A stretch of 64,000 nucleotides of DNA from Acanthococcus lagerstroemiae (GCA_031841125.1 CM063112.1:25074603-25138602), one strand, 5' to 3'. Positions 11,357 to 23,316 are shown, numbered from the stretch's first letter. A program made the numbers and translations. Notes: generated by a model not told the origin, from the letters alone.

Positions 11357-11569
11357 GTCTTCGTAAAATTTGTTTAGTTCCTCCTCATCAGATCCCAGGG
11401 TCAGGGCATACACCGTTATTATCAGAAAATTTGTGTTTTTCTCCAATTTCAATTTCAACAAACAGATTCTTTCTGATATTCCTCTGATGTCCTCTACTCC
11501 CTTCGTCCATTTTGATTTGATGTAAAAGCCTACCCCGCGACAGCCTTTGGTTGAGGGGTCCTGCATAAA
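11357..11569 (-). pseudogene. RTE retrotransposon A: N-terminal endonuclease part, separated by the Jockey
   Basis: The minus strand reads TKGCRGVGFYIKSKWTKG, then SERICLLKLKLEKNTNF and LIITVYALTLG...ELNKFYEDF. This is the middle of an RTE endonuclease. Its last codons fall in the 13-bp duplication and continue on the far side of the Jockey at 4695 (FYEDCEETLNGHKEYYNFLMGD). Together with 3111-4695 it is one element. The true 5' end is missing; a poly-A/T-rich stretch and a MITE-like end follow at 11570-11734. Confidence 0.85.
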
Positions 11570-11589
11570 AAAATAAAAAAAAACTTTTT

Positions 11590-11734
11590 TTTACAGTAGT
11601 AAATAACGACCACCCTAGTACACCTGCAAAATTTACAAAACTCTCATTTTTTTCGCAACCTCTGGGTAGTGTGAACCTCTGTAAGTGCGAATTTTCCTTT
11701 GTCCCTTGGCGCACTAAATCGAGGTTTTACTGTA
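11590..11734. mobile_element. probable MITE or MITE fragment with a GAGGTTTTACTG end
   Basis: The right end GAGGTTTTACTG followed by TA is identical to that of the 578-bp MITE at 10079-10656. The left end may be CAGTAGTAAATAACGACC preceded by TA (11594-11595), a poorer match. If both ends are right, it is a roughly 140-bp copy at the broken 5' edge of RTE A. Confidence 0.5.
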
Positions 11735-13359
11735 TTTTGTTCATACACATTACTTATTTCGTGCATTTCGACTTTCCCTTTCGTGCCGATAAATCACACC
11801 CAAAATATATCACCGTGCAACTCCCCCCCCCCCAGGCTCTAATTATCGCAGTGCCGGAAACTGTCCGCGTTCTGGAGTCTCCGCTCTCGCGATGTACCCT
11901 GCGAGGCGTATATTGCCGTGACTCCACAAATCACGCTTCCTCGGGAAACGCGTCTTGCTGGCCTCCGCGGTCCAATAAATGCTCGAGTATTTGCCCCATC
12001 ACTCTGCTCACAATTCCGGCATGAAATTGCGCATCAATCGGCCGCTGTTCAACGTATTGCCGGGGGCGCGGTGAGCATACCGATCGCGGCGAACTTTTCA
12101 TTCAATTTGCGGCGCGTTAATGTTTCAATATTCAACACGTTTTCGTCGCGCGCCGCACACGTCGCCATCGCACACGGCGTTTTAATGTAGTCTGCGAAAC
12201 GTAACGCGTCTGGAGCGCGCATATCGAGTACACATCTACATAGAAGTTTATGCTCGTCGCCCGAATGTAAATACAACGAAGGAGAAAAGCATTCGCCGCG
12301 CAAACAAATCCATTATAATCTTTCCTGGTCGTATTAATTAACGTCTTTACACGTTTCCGCGCGAAGCAAACGCCGCGAGCCCAGTGTACCGCGAACCAGG
12401 CGAGGTCGAGGGAGCAGGGACGGGAAAGAAGCATACGTGGAGGAAAAAAAGGGAGCGAACTTTCCTCATCGCGTAAAAATCAGCACTCGACTTACAGTAT
12501 AAAGCTATTATCGAATTCGAGAAACGTAAGCGATTTTGAAAAGGACACACCATCCGCGTAGCGTCAGCCGCGTGGCCGCGCCGTACCCCGCGCGGCAAAT
12601 GAGCGAAATAAAAAAGAATTAACGTTTTTCGTTTGCATTTACGATTTCACGCAGTTGTTTAGCAGAGAGGTTTTCGGCAGAGAGCGAGATCGAGAGAGCG
12701 TGTAGCTCGTCGACGAACTATATAAAAGCAAATATTTACCGATGCGGAATACTAAATCAATTTTTTTTTTTCTCCCCTGCAAATGAGAACGAACTTCGGC
12801 GGTTCCTTTCGGGCGCGATGTAATTTGTTAGCCGCCGACGCGATGTCGAAATTTACATATCGAACGTGCCGGAAAAATACATCGTGTTCGGTATATCGAG
12901 TTTTTCAAAACTGTGTCAAACGACTCTCAGGATCGGCCGTTCATTTTCATGCATGCTGAGAATGCGAACACTCACTACCCTTTCTCCTCCCGTTCACCGA
13001 CCTGTATCAATTTCGGAAACCAGACTATACGGCACCCTATATGCATCTCCGGCGAACGTGATTGCGATGTTAATTACGCCCTGGAAACGCGTTCCATCGA
13101 CAGTCGTTTTCCGGTACAAGCAAGGAATTGAACGCATTCGCACAGTCGCAACGAATCAGCAAATCCAAGACCTCAAAGGGCGCTGTACCTAGAACAGTTT
13201 TCCTCCTTGGCTCATTAACATGAACAGGAATCCTGCCCGGAGGACCAACATACTTCGTGAAGGTTTTCAGGAATCGCACGTTAATAGGGTCTCGGACGAA
13301 GTTTTAAAAAACATAGTATCATATTCTCTGAACGAAATAAATAATGCTGGTAAAAACCG
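11735..13359. other. CpG-richer unique DNA, no gene recognised
   Basis: Base use differs from the surrounding transposons. About 11900-12850 has many CGCG, GCGCGC and CGTCG words, little internal repetition and several stop-interrupted frames on both strands. No frame gives a protein I recognise. It could hold host regulatory or untranslated sequence. Transposon signatures are absent until the 4-bp duplication at 13360. Confidence 0.4.
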
Positions 13360-13363
13360 CAAT

Positions 13364-15422
13364 GGGTAATTCTCACAAAATCGCAATATTTCCACATTCA
13401 AGAAATTCAAAAACTGAAGTCATTTTTCTTAATTTTTTTTGGTGGGAATTGTCAAACTGTGAGTCTCTAAAGCTATTTCGGTTATTTGGCTCAAGTAATC
13501 TGTACTAGGGGCAGGGGCATAGAATTTTAAAAATTTTATGAGTCACAGCTAGGAATGTTCAGCGTCGTGGCCAAATTTCGTGATCCACGGCTAGGATTTT
13601 TCAACGTCGTGGCTGGATACTAGGAGCCATGATATGGAAATTTCAACGTCGTGGCCAAATTTCAAGAAGCAAATGATGAGCAAATTCAAGTGTTGTGGCC
13701 TGTGATTGTGACTAGTCACGTTTAGTACTTCATTGACAGCTTTGTATCAAGGATTTTGAAAATGCTGAAATTTAAATGAGCGCCTTGAATGCAGTATTTA
13801 TATGTAAGTACCTATTTGTTTACTGCAAACATACGAGTATATATATTATGCAGACTCAAGTTAATGCTTGAACGTCCATCATTCTACAGGAATCAAGTAT
13901 AAGGAGATGGATTGAAGGTGCGCTTGTTGGTAAAGCTATCCATTCTAGCTACAAGCATTAAGATCAAAGCGGAGTTCAGGTAACGATAATATGGTTGCAT
14001 TTTACACTAATTATAAGAATAAAAATAATAATTCAGAAGTTGAGTAAGAACAAAATATAATCAATAAAAAAACGAAACAGTTCTCAAATTTATAGAATAG
14101 GTAGTCTTCTAGTATTTAATCACATATATTTTGAGGTTCACTATAGTCGAAAAACTCTATGTAAAAAGTAAATCTCAACTAAAAGATACCTAACTTGGAA
14201 ACTCACAGCTCATTAAGTTACTTATTTAATAATGAATACAAATTCGCGATGCAGACTAGAGTCTAGAATTAGGAACAAAGGTAAACGTTGAACGCCTCAA
14301 TATTTGTGATTAAATTATAAAAAAAATTATTCAAAGGGGCAAGGGCACAAAACTGTAAGCCTACAATGAGTTCTTATGAATTAAAAACTTATAAGCTCGT
14401 TGAAATTTTTGTGGAGGCGGAATTGAGTACAGAAGTTGCGTTTTATACACTGTCATATATAGTTCACGATTTGTACTGAAGATTGTTCATTATTTCAGCT
14501 CACCGTCATTGCCCGCCTGAAGAAAGATTAATCTGAGTTAAATACATCACAACTTGAACAAATTATATCCTTAACATGTATGCATTAGGTGACAATAATT
14601 ATAATTTCAACGCTGTGGCTCTCAGTTTTCAACGTCATGGCTAGGAAATTCAACAAATGCCACGACGCTGAAATAGAAAACTAGCCACGGACAGGAGAAA
14701 TTGCTTGAATTATTCGTTGTTTGGAGCTTGAAAAATTTTATTCGTATTTATTCTTACTCTGATGTTGAAATATTTACCAAAAAAGTTATTTCCGATGTTT
14801 CAGGAGCGCCGTCCAAGTACGAGATTCGCAGAATGAAGAACCACGGCGATGAGCGTTGATAGTTGTAGAGATAAGAACTTTCACAGAAAAATGTTTCCAG
14901 AATTAATAACTCAATAGCGATCCGTGATATTAAAATACGGGAATACTCTCATGGCAGTAACAAAGCACTGCAGCCACTTTCAAGGATTCAATATTTTAAC
15001 AGTGTCACCAGGTTGACCAAGCGTAAAAATGGCCACGACGCTGAAGTTAAATGTGGTTACACAACTTTGACTTATGCTGGAGGTCACCTCATGTTCTTTT
15101 GGTCGCTATTTTTGGTATTAACATGCGCCTCAAAGTTTTCTTTCCAAGTTCTTGTAATTTTTTCCCCGAGAAAATGCCTATATCCATATCAATATTTGCA
15201 AGAACCATTGAAAACATAGGTGGTTACCAGCCACGACGTGGAACATTAAGGGGTTTACCATACTATATATACACGCAGGGGGGGAGCTACAAACCTGTAT
15301 GGCTGGAAAAGGTAGCATAGGTGATGCTTTCCAACATCACTTTTTTTTTTTAATTGCCCAACTTCTTAGATTTTCGAAAAAGTACAGATTACTGAAATGT
15401 TGCGATTTCGTGAGAATTACCC
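13364..15422. mobile_element. unclassified DNA transposon, GGGTAATTCTC ends, 4-bp duplication (copy 1)
   Basis: Both ends read GGGTAATTCTCAC inward. The TIR runs about 29 bp with two mismatches (continuing AAAATCGCAATATTTC on the left and GAAATCGCAACATTTC on the right). Flanks are CAAT at 13360-13363 and 15423-15426. The interior has at least nine copies of a TCAACGTCGTGGCC-like motif in both orientations: forward at about 13559, 13601, 13643, 13686, 14607 and 14629; reverse at 14659, 15031 and 15230. There is no long open frame and no recognisable transposase. A related element lies at 24261-26152. The 4-bp duplication fits several superfamilies (Sola, Ginger, Chapaev). Superfamily is unresolved. 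Confidence 0.78.
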
Positions 15423-15828
15423 CAATGTAAAAGATATGTTAGAAGCTAAGAAATACGAATATGAAGTTACGTGAGATCGGTCCACCTAAAAAATGTAGCG
15501 TTCGTTTCGCGGCACTGAGTGTGACGTCACACCATGCCAGTACACCGCGTCGAGATCGTAAGTCCGTGTAAAATTGTACAGCACGGTTGCGAAGTTCAGC
15601 TTGTGCGGCTTTTGAAGCAGTGGATTTGATTTAGACTATTTTTAATGAAACAGATCTAATACTGATCGTTTTTTTAGAGAGCACAACTCGAAATTTCAGA
15701 CGTTCACATAATTCTATGCCGAAAATTATTATTATATTATTATACAGCCTTCGAGACACTATAAGCACGTATTGCTAAAAATATACGAATTATTATTACA
15801 TTTTTTGTACATCGCAAAACGCAGAGTG
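15423..15828. other. unassigned spacer with a TGACGTCA palindrome
   Basis: Between a DNA transposon and an RTE relic. It includes GTGACGTCAC near 15521 and a short GC-richer patch (15500-15620). No gene is recognised. Confidence 0.4.
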
Positions 15829-16260
15829 TCACGTCGCCCATCTCTGGGCATAAGCCTCCCCAATCTTTTTGCATACCACCCTATTATACACACATCGTTT
15901 CCATAGTGTGCCCGCTGCATTGACCAAGCTGTCGTTCCACCTTGTAACCGGTCGGCCTGTCTTCCTGATTGACTCGTAGGGTACCCAATCCAGAATTTGT
16001 CTGGTCCAACAAAATTCTTTTTTTCTTATCAAGTGCCCGGCGTATTCAAATTTTAACCTCATTATTTTTTCCCTACTTTCTCCATTTCTACTCGCTCGTA
16101 AAGTTGTCTGTTGGTGACTTTGTCCGTCCATTTTATTCCCAAGGTACTTCTAATCATCCTATTCTGGGCTGATTGTATCCTGTTAGTAAGTTCTTTGGTT
16201 AATGCTGATATCTGGCTGCCTGTCTATCAAGATATTTATTTTTCCATGAGTCTGTGTGTC
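15829..16260 (-). pseudogene. RTE-clade retrotransposon, ORF C-terminus
   Basis: The minus strand reads MRLKFEYAGHLIRKKEFCWT, then TGRPVTRWNDSLVNAAG and the ending GEAYAQRWAT. These are the W-GH, GRP-RW-DD and EAYAQ signatures at the C-terminus of RTE-type proteins. Upstream (about 16190-16100), in shifted frames, IQSAQNRMIRSTLGIKWTD can be read. No RT core or 3' UTR is recognised next to it, so it is a short relic. One or more frameshifts are present near 16085. Confidence 0.8.
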
Positions 16261-17539
16261 TGTCTTAAGACCAAGGAACCTCCTAGCGTAACATGCGGTG
16301 AAGAGAAAGATTAAATTTCTGACGGAACATGTTATGAAATTAGCTTATGACTTTCACAACTCATGAAGACTGGTGATGCTCGTTATAAGACTAGTCGAAT
16401 TTTCCATAAGGAATCAGACTTGACTACATTTTTCTGAATATGATTTGCTCAAATGTTCCTTTGATGATCAAAAGTTGATGCCTGAATAATTGAATAGTTA
16501 CAGAATTATAATAAGTCATATTGCGACATCGTAGCATGATTGACTGCGGAGTTAGTTATGTGTTGGAAAAATTTGAGACATATAAACTCCAGCGTCTATT
16601 GCAAATAATTGGCATCTGCGAGTACCAAAAAAGAAACACAGTGGTTGCGACCATCCGATCTGTCTCTGACTTACCAGTACATGAAGCTATGATGATGATG
16701 ATGATGTGGGTGAAAATCTCGTCTATAATACTTCTAGTTTACAAAAATCAACTTATGATCATTAAAAATACATTTTCCCAATTTCTGTTAAAATAATGTA
16801 AGATCAAGTCGGATTTCTTATGGAAAAATATATGTAGTCCAAATATAAATGTGACGTACATGTTTCGTACTTCTCTTTTTTCTGCGCTTACATATATGTT
16901 TCGTTCTGTCTCCGAAGAATAGGTGCTCTATGACTCCTTACTCTGTTTCCTTCACACGCAATTTTTGCAATTTTTTCTCGCCCATTTCCTCTTTGAATAT
17001 TGCGAAAAAACCACGAAAAAAAAAGAGAATAAACAAACAAACGTTCTTAGAAAATGAAAAATTCAAATAAACGCTGTTTCAAAATTTGCTGTCTAATTAT
17101 TGGGGGTCGTTCACCTCCCCCCTAGTTTCGTGCTTGCAAATGCAGATTAACCTTATCCCCTAAGCACTCACATTTGCGCACATGAGCATACCCTATTCTG
17201 GGAGGGTAAGGTGGAAGGATGTTAGGAATACTTGAGAGGAACACACACAACTTCCTTTACACATTGAGGTGGTCGTTGTTTACTCTCGGTGATCTTTTTT
17301 TCTGAATTTCCTTTGATTTTTCTCCTAAACTGATTCCAATAAAATCAAATAAATAAATAAATTTTAAAAAAAACTACAAAGTTTCCTGTTGATTGGATTA
17401 GGGGACTCCGTGTCAGAAGTTCCCTTTCGTTCTTATGGGAAAATACATGGAATTTTGATTTTAGTTCCAGACTAAATTTCCTTCCTCGGGCCGTACAGCG
17501 CTAATATCGACTACTCTTATCAGCGACCAAAAGGTGAAG
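16261..17539. other. noncoding, with a 430-bp inverted-repeat pair
   Basis: TTCCATAAGGAATCAGACTTGA near 16401 is matched in inverse at about 16803-16828 (TCAAGTCGGATTTCTTATGG), about 400 bp apart. This suggests a small TIR element of about 430 bp, although no duplication was established. A GATGATGATGATGATG microsatellite lies near 16690. The remainder (16830-17540) is AT-rich with no gene. Confidence 0.4.
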
Positions 17540-20035
17540 TTTTTGACAGATGTACCCCCGCGTGGAGGCGGGTTAGAATACCTCCATAGTATCCCACTAC
17601 TTGTCGTAAAAGGCGACTAACAGGGGAGCGAGTGCCCGGCGCTATAACTGGGCCCCGAGGAAGGCAAGGGGAAACCGCCTCGGTATACATTCCCCAGGTA
17701 ATCGGATGGAAAAAAATACAAGAAAAATGGCCCTGAGTCCGGTGCAGCCCTTCAATGGGCACAGGGTGCGAAGAATACCACCGTCTGCTAATGATACCAA
17801 CAAGATGAAGATGAAGATAGGAAAATGGAACGTCCAAAGTCTCTACCAAGCAGGAAAACTGGATAACATTTTTTTTTTTTTAAGGTTTATTGGACAACGG
17901 CTTACACAGTAATAAATCCAAGGTTACACAAAAGAAGGCTGATTTGAAATAATCTGGCCACTACTCAAGAGAAGAGGTCCAGCTTAGGCGGTTATCGAAA
18001 GACGGATTAACGACAAGCGAAAAGACGGATTTACGAATTAACGATTCCTTATTTGAAAGCGGGGGGCGGGGGGGGGTACAAGTAGGGGGGAGGGACAAAA
18101 GTTACGCGAGGTCGACGCAATGACGGCGACGGAGACGACGTACTGTATTGGAGTTGTCCAATAGCTCGAGTGCTAGGATGTTTGGGTGGCGATGAAATCG
18201 CTGCTCGTGACGATTAGATAGAGCTGCAATTACCTCCGAGACGTAGGGGAGGGAAAGGTCGGTGTGAAGCGTGTCATTCCGCACAAACCAAGGTGCGCCC
18301 GCAGTAGCTCGTAGAACCTTGTTCTGAAATCTGTGAATAATAAGCCGGAGAGAGTTGCTGGCGCAACCCCAGACAGGAATGGCATATGTCCATATCGGGC
18401 GAAGGACCGCCATATACAGTAGACGTTTATTGGCGAGCGTCAGTGACGAGCGTTTGTCGAAAAGCCATCTTAGCTTGCGAAATCGAAGTTCGAGTTCTTG
18501 GCGCTTAGTTTGAATGTGTTTGGCGTATGTAAGACGTTCGTCGAGGTGGACGCCGAGGTATTTTGCTGAAGCGTTGTATGGAATAATTTCCTGATCAAGA
18601 ACTACAGGAATGTAGGGATGAGGCCGGAGTGAGAATAGCACAGGAAATGAAGAGTATGCAGATAAAAATTCTGGGAATATGCGAACATAGATGGCCAGCG
18701 AATTGAGAGGTCCGAGGCGGAGATGGAACCCCTGTATTATTCCGGAAACTGTGATGCAGCACACATCGTAACAGAGTTGGAATAATTGTAGACGAGAAAT
18801 GCAGAAATAGGGTGACGGGATTTGTCCCACTCTCAGACAGAATAGCTTTGCTGAGACTAAAATGCGGGAAAATGTAATGAATATAATACAAGTATACGCT
18901 CCAACCGCGGACCCCAAATATGATGAAGATACGGAAAATCTTTACGAAGACTTGCAACAACTTATCAATAATATTAAGAAAAACGAAATGCTACTCGTAA
19001 TGGGGGATTTTAATGCAACAGTAGGAGAAGGTAGGCGAGAAAACCTCGTCGGACCGTTTGGTCTGGGACAAGCAAATGCGAGTGGGGACATGCTGTTTCA
19101 ATTCTGCAAAACGAACAGCATGGCTGTGATGAATACTTGGTTTCAAATGCCTAAACGAAGATTGTATACATAGACGTCACCGCAAGATGATGGTAATACG
19201 ATCGTAAGAAACCAAATCGATTATATATTAATAAGGAAAAGGTATCGGAACTCAATCAAACGAGTGGTAAACTACCCTGGAGCAGATATAGAGTCGGACC
19301 ACAATCCAGTAGTAGTGAAATTTAATTTAAAATGGAAAGCAATAAGAAGAAAAACTCCGTCAAGGAACTGGATTGATGTAACAAAGTTAAAAAACGAAAC
19401 TATTAAAACAGAAGTCACTCGTAAAGCTAATAATTAAGAAATGAAAAGAATTTTTGAACAAAGTACCCACGTTAGTCCGCAACAACAAGTGTCTACAGTA
19501 AGTTTGAAGATAAAAACAATATGTCAAGAAGAATAATTGAAAAACGGAAAAATCAAGAAACATCCCTGGATAACGGATGAAATCCTGGATCTAATGAAAA
19601 CATGACGGAAAGCTAAAGGGAAAACAGACGAATATAAAAATGTCAATAGGGAGATAAAAAGGAAAATCAGAAAAGCCAAGAATGAATGGATGGAAGCAGA
19701 ATGCAAGGAGATCGAAGCATTGGAGGAAAAACACGACTCGTTTAACATACACCATAAAGATAAAGAACTGTCAGGAATATATCGAAAAAGAACATCAACA
19801 TATATTATAAAGGAAGATGGAAAAATCGCCATGGATATCGAAGAAAAGCTCCACACCTGGGAAAAATATGTAGGAAGATTGCATGATGATGAAAGGCAAG
19901 AAACTAGAATACTATGTTTGGAAGAAGAGAAAAATACAATACTGAAGTCAAAAGTGGAATACGCTATTGGCCTAGAAAAAAACAGAAAGGCAGTAGGTCC
20001 TGACGGAATACCTAGCGAAGTTATAAAATAGACAA
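17540..20035 (+). pseudogene. RTE-clade retrotransposon B: 5' region, endonuclease, linker and start of RT
   Basis: The 5' part (17540-17800) contains GTCGTAAAAGGCGACTAA, a phrase I associate with 5' regions of insect RTE elements. The endonuclease begins KIGKWNVQSLYQAGKLDN (ends 17868) and is interrupted by a minus-strand Jockey fragment (17869-18632). It resumes at about 18633 with AQEMKSMQIKILGICEHRW, then VGIIVDEKCRNRVTGF, IIQVYAPTADPKYDED, MGDFNATVGEGR, NQIDYIL (about 19213) and the catalytic ESDHNPVVV (19289-19320). A basic linker follows. The RT opens with KAVGPDGIPSEVIK at 19988-20029 and then stops. Stops at about 18700 and 19171 and the Jockey insertion make it dead. The RT core is missing; a matching 3' end lies at 23317-23930. 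Confidence 0.85.
17869..18632 (-). mobile_element. 5'-truncated Jockey element (RT C-terminus, 3' UTR, poly(A)) inside RTE B
   Basis: On the minus strand the coding part runs from about 18632 to 18102: SLRPHPYIPVVLD, YLGVHLDERLTYAKHI, LRPIWTYAIPVWGCA, FQNKVLRATAGAPW, then the C-terminus LDNSNTVRRLRRRHCVDLA. A roughly 220-bp 3' UTR with G-rich tracts follows, then the poly(A), seen as T12 at 17869-17880. Both flanks are RTE endonuclease in one reading line, so it is an insertion. No clear target duplication is visible; a short or blunt insertion is likely. Confidence 0.88.
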
Positions 20036-22360
20036 ATTTTAGGATATAAAACGAAAAAGGAGCACCCGTGAAATAGAAACATAGAGGGTCAAAGGAGGAG
20101 TCTTTTGCCCAACGCTACCGTGGACGGAAATATGTGCAAATAGAATAAAATGAACAACATATCTCGAAGCTATTAAAATAAAATAAAATTAATAAAATTA
20201 ACTCAAGATCACCACGAACCTCTCTGTAAGGTCAAGAAAGTATGGGGACTAGAGATATACTTTATTTTTGATTTCATTTTGTCTCAGAATTCTAATTTCA
20301 AAATGTATTCTATTTTTAATATCCAGTTTTCTCGCCAGTTTTCGCATTAAAATACCCGATTTAGTTCATAAATGGTTCTTGATTCTCTTCGGACTTTCAT
20401 TTGATTTTGACCTTATCCCATCCAGTGACCCGGAGATGGGATGTGGTTCAGTCGCGTACTATCTCTCCCAGTTAGTACTTCAGAACTGCTAAATTTAATC
20501 CACTGACTCGGTGTGAGGTGATCTGAGCTGAGCTTGAGATGTTCAGATCGGCTAAAATGTATTTTCCTAACGTGTTGTGTTCCCATTTTCTCCACCTTAT
20601 ATCTTCCATCCAAGGGCATCCTGACTCGAGTTCGAATGGTCGGTACCAGTGCAGATCACCAATTCTTGCAACTTACTCGTAAGGCCAAAATTGTCGAGTC
20701 TTTTCAGGCCACCTATAGCGAACTGGTGAATGGTATGGGAGATGCAGAATGGTGCTCTGGGTCCAACCTAGCCCCTCCCTGGATTTTATAAAATGATTGG
20801 AATTGGTTGCGTGTAAAATGGTGTTCCATTCCCAGAGTACGTAGATGTCTGCACGAATCTATGGGACACCCTACTGACCGAGGCAAAGCTCACCCAGCGT
20901 TAACCTGGAATTCAGGTGGCCCACAGCCGGATTTCGCTTCCTTTCTTTATCCCTAACCTCTTTGTCTTGGTACGTGGGACGACGCAGGAAGGTGGTGACT
21001 GCGGAATGAACCCCACCAGAGGCCAGACAGACAGATAAGCAAGTACATGAAAACAGATAGACCGCCTATCGACAATCAAATGTTGCGCCGCTGTTATCGA
21101 AAAATTCAAAAACCTTCATGACTAGAAAGTTGAAGAACACCAACCACTCGAACTAAATCGTTCGAAAATCGTAGATTAACGCTTGCAAATGATTCTAAAG
21201 TGGATTTTAGTGAACACTCCAGCCTACTATATCAAAAAAAGTTTCGCTCCAGCGCGGCGGCATTCAACAGTGAAAAGTTATTCCCTCAAAAAGTCCTTTT
21301 TTTCTCTTTGCAGTCGCATTTCACGTGGAAGTACTTTCTCCCGAGCCCGATCCGTCCTGTCCCTCGACCGCAATAATTGTTTTGTCATTAAAGCTGGAAC
21401 CGAACGAGAGTTAAAGCGAACGAGCGAGACGGAAGAACGCATCCTGCACAGAAAGCGAAAGAGCTTTCTCCTCCGTCGGGTCGTTGATTTCCAAAACATT
21501 AAGAATTATGGCTCTTGATTGCTTTGAAAATATTTCGCAATTTGTAAACTCAAGAAATAGAGGCCGCAAACTCGAACGTTTGATTTGTGTTTCGCTCGCT
21601 CCAGCCCGCCGACGAGAAAAAAGGCATCCCACACAAAATACACACTCACGAAAAGGGGACGCGGGGAGCACGGTCTGGGGGAGTTGCACGTCGGCGAGCC
21701 ATATATATTTCACGCTTTCTTTTCAACACAGAAATCGGCGACACTCTCGAAGTTGGAACACAAAAAATTCGGGTAGTTTCATTTCGTAAAAGCTATGCAG
21801 GACTAATTTCGTCCTTTTCGTCAGGTTCGAGTACACGAATTCACGAACATTCGCGAGATACACAGAACTTTTTTCGAATTCCCATTCATACTCGATTGAT
21901 ACTTAAGGCTCGATATTCTTTTGGGAAAAGTTCGATGTGCCACTTACGCCCGTTTGTTGTACTCAATTTCCCACTTTCTTACGAAATACGTGAAAACGTT
22001 GATTGCTACAGGGAAGCCTATGAGAAAATCAAACTTAGAACTGCTTGGAAAATGATGTGTGTTATATTTCCATTGTAAATTTCATTTTTAGGAGGCACTT
22101 ATGAGAATTGAGTGAAGTTGATGAATTCTTACATAATATTATTTGAAAAATTTTCGAAAGCCTGCAGACCTCGGCGACAATTTCCTTGGAATCCACGCAA
22201 TTTGGAAGTATTATCAACGAAAAAAAGTTTTTAAATAGCTCGTTAAGAACTCATTTTCCTATATAGCGACACGATTTATGACTTGGCTTTATTTTTTTTT
22301 TTTTTTGGTACTTCTGTCTGAACCATGTAATTCTTCTTCCCTTACCATTAGTTCTCCTCC
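20036..22360. other. uncharacterised interval between the two RTE B pieces
   Basis: 20036-20430 is AT-rich. About 20430-21100 is mixed, with no recognised protein. About 21180-22000 is richer in CpG, with phrases such as CGCTCCAGCGCGGCGG and several overlapping short frames, none recognised. The CpG-richer part resembles 12-13 kb and 54-55 kb in composition and may be host-derived. No transposon ends were established. Confidence 0.35.
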
Positions 22361-22366
22361 ATCACA

Positions 22367-22710
22367 TTACCACATAAATGTCCAATTAGTTGGTGCACCT
22401 TTTTCGGAAGCTTGCTGCCAATCAGGAATACAAAAATCCAGTCGAGGGTTCGTCAGTTCGTATATTACTGCATTCGTAACATCCATAAGGCTGGGCTCTC
22501 GAGTCAACGTAAATATTCCCTTAGTAGTCGGCAAATATGTTGAGTTAGTTCTCACATCATTAGCAAGTATACCAAACATAAATAAATACCACAGGGAGAT
22601 ATCGGAATATTTCCAGAGCCCATTCTGACTGATGCGCACGAGAAACCTATTCCAAGTTTCAGTAACTCGTTTACCAACTTTGGCAGGAGTCGTTGATTAT
22701 CATATAAATG
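22367..22710 (-). other. possible coding fragment of unknown identity (about 108 codons)
   Basis: The minus-strand frame is open from about 22695 to a TAA at about 22367. It reads TPAKVGKRVTETWNRFLVRI, then a hydrophobic WYLFMFGILAND, a middle part TTKGIFTLTREPSLMD, and ends KGAPTNWTFMW. The composition looks protein-like, with tryptophans and a conserved-looking C-terminus, and it is preceded by TGA TAA in frame. I do not recognise the family. It could be a relic of a transposon protein or an exon. A plus-strand frame over the same bases looks less like a protein. Confidence 0.3.
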
Positions 22711-23316
22711 TAGCAACCATGTACAAAACGGTGACTTGCAGCTCGATCATAATCGAATAATGATGAATTCTCGACCTGTAGTAGCAGACTGAAAACAGTG
22801 TTGCCAACATTTTCTGACTCCAAGGAGCCAGTTGTCATTTACAAATCCCAAAATATTGCCACTAGTTTCAGGTAACTCATTTGGGTTCAAGTCAAGTTAG
22901 TAACACTGTCGATGACGTCACAGAATTTGAGCCAGAGAACAGTTTTGAAAAGCGGACTCATATGTCTCCGCATTTAAATAGTTCTTTTTCGTTTTACACT
23001 TTAATTACCGGATTATGCAAGTCTTCTATTTCTAAGAAAAGGAGAAAAAAGTACACTGTTGCTAGTTCAAGGAGCCTAAAATAACCAAAACTGTTTTGTT
23101 CAAGGAGCCCAAAATCGCCCAACGGATTGTATGAGGAGCCTGAAAACGCTCAAATGCTCATGTTCAACAGTTCGAGATTGTTAAAAAATGGCCCAAATAT
23201 GTTTTTCCAAAAAGTTTCAATTGCCTCCTAGTAGCCGCTACGTTATTTTCAGAAGCCGCGATCAGGTTTAGACCATTAGGCTACTAGTAGCCCAAATTGG
23301 TGATATTGATATCTAC
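22711..23316. other. unassigned spacer
   Basis: Contains a TGACGTCA palindrome at 22913 and three AGGAGCC(A/T)-type phrases (22830, 23072, 23103) suggesting a degenerate short repeat. No gene is recognised. Confidence 0.35.

Noticed and set aside
12049..12598. CpG-rich overlapping frames as coding exons
   Set aside because: Open on several frames of the minus strand with Arg/Cys-rich, unrecognised sequence and no splice-site support. Better explained by CpG composition.
22278..22628. Plus-strand frame with a signal-peptide-like start
   Set aside because: The hydrophobic start is encoded by a T-run, and the opposite strand gives a more protein-like sequence. Neither is confirmed.
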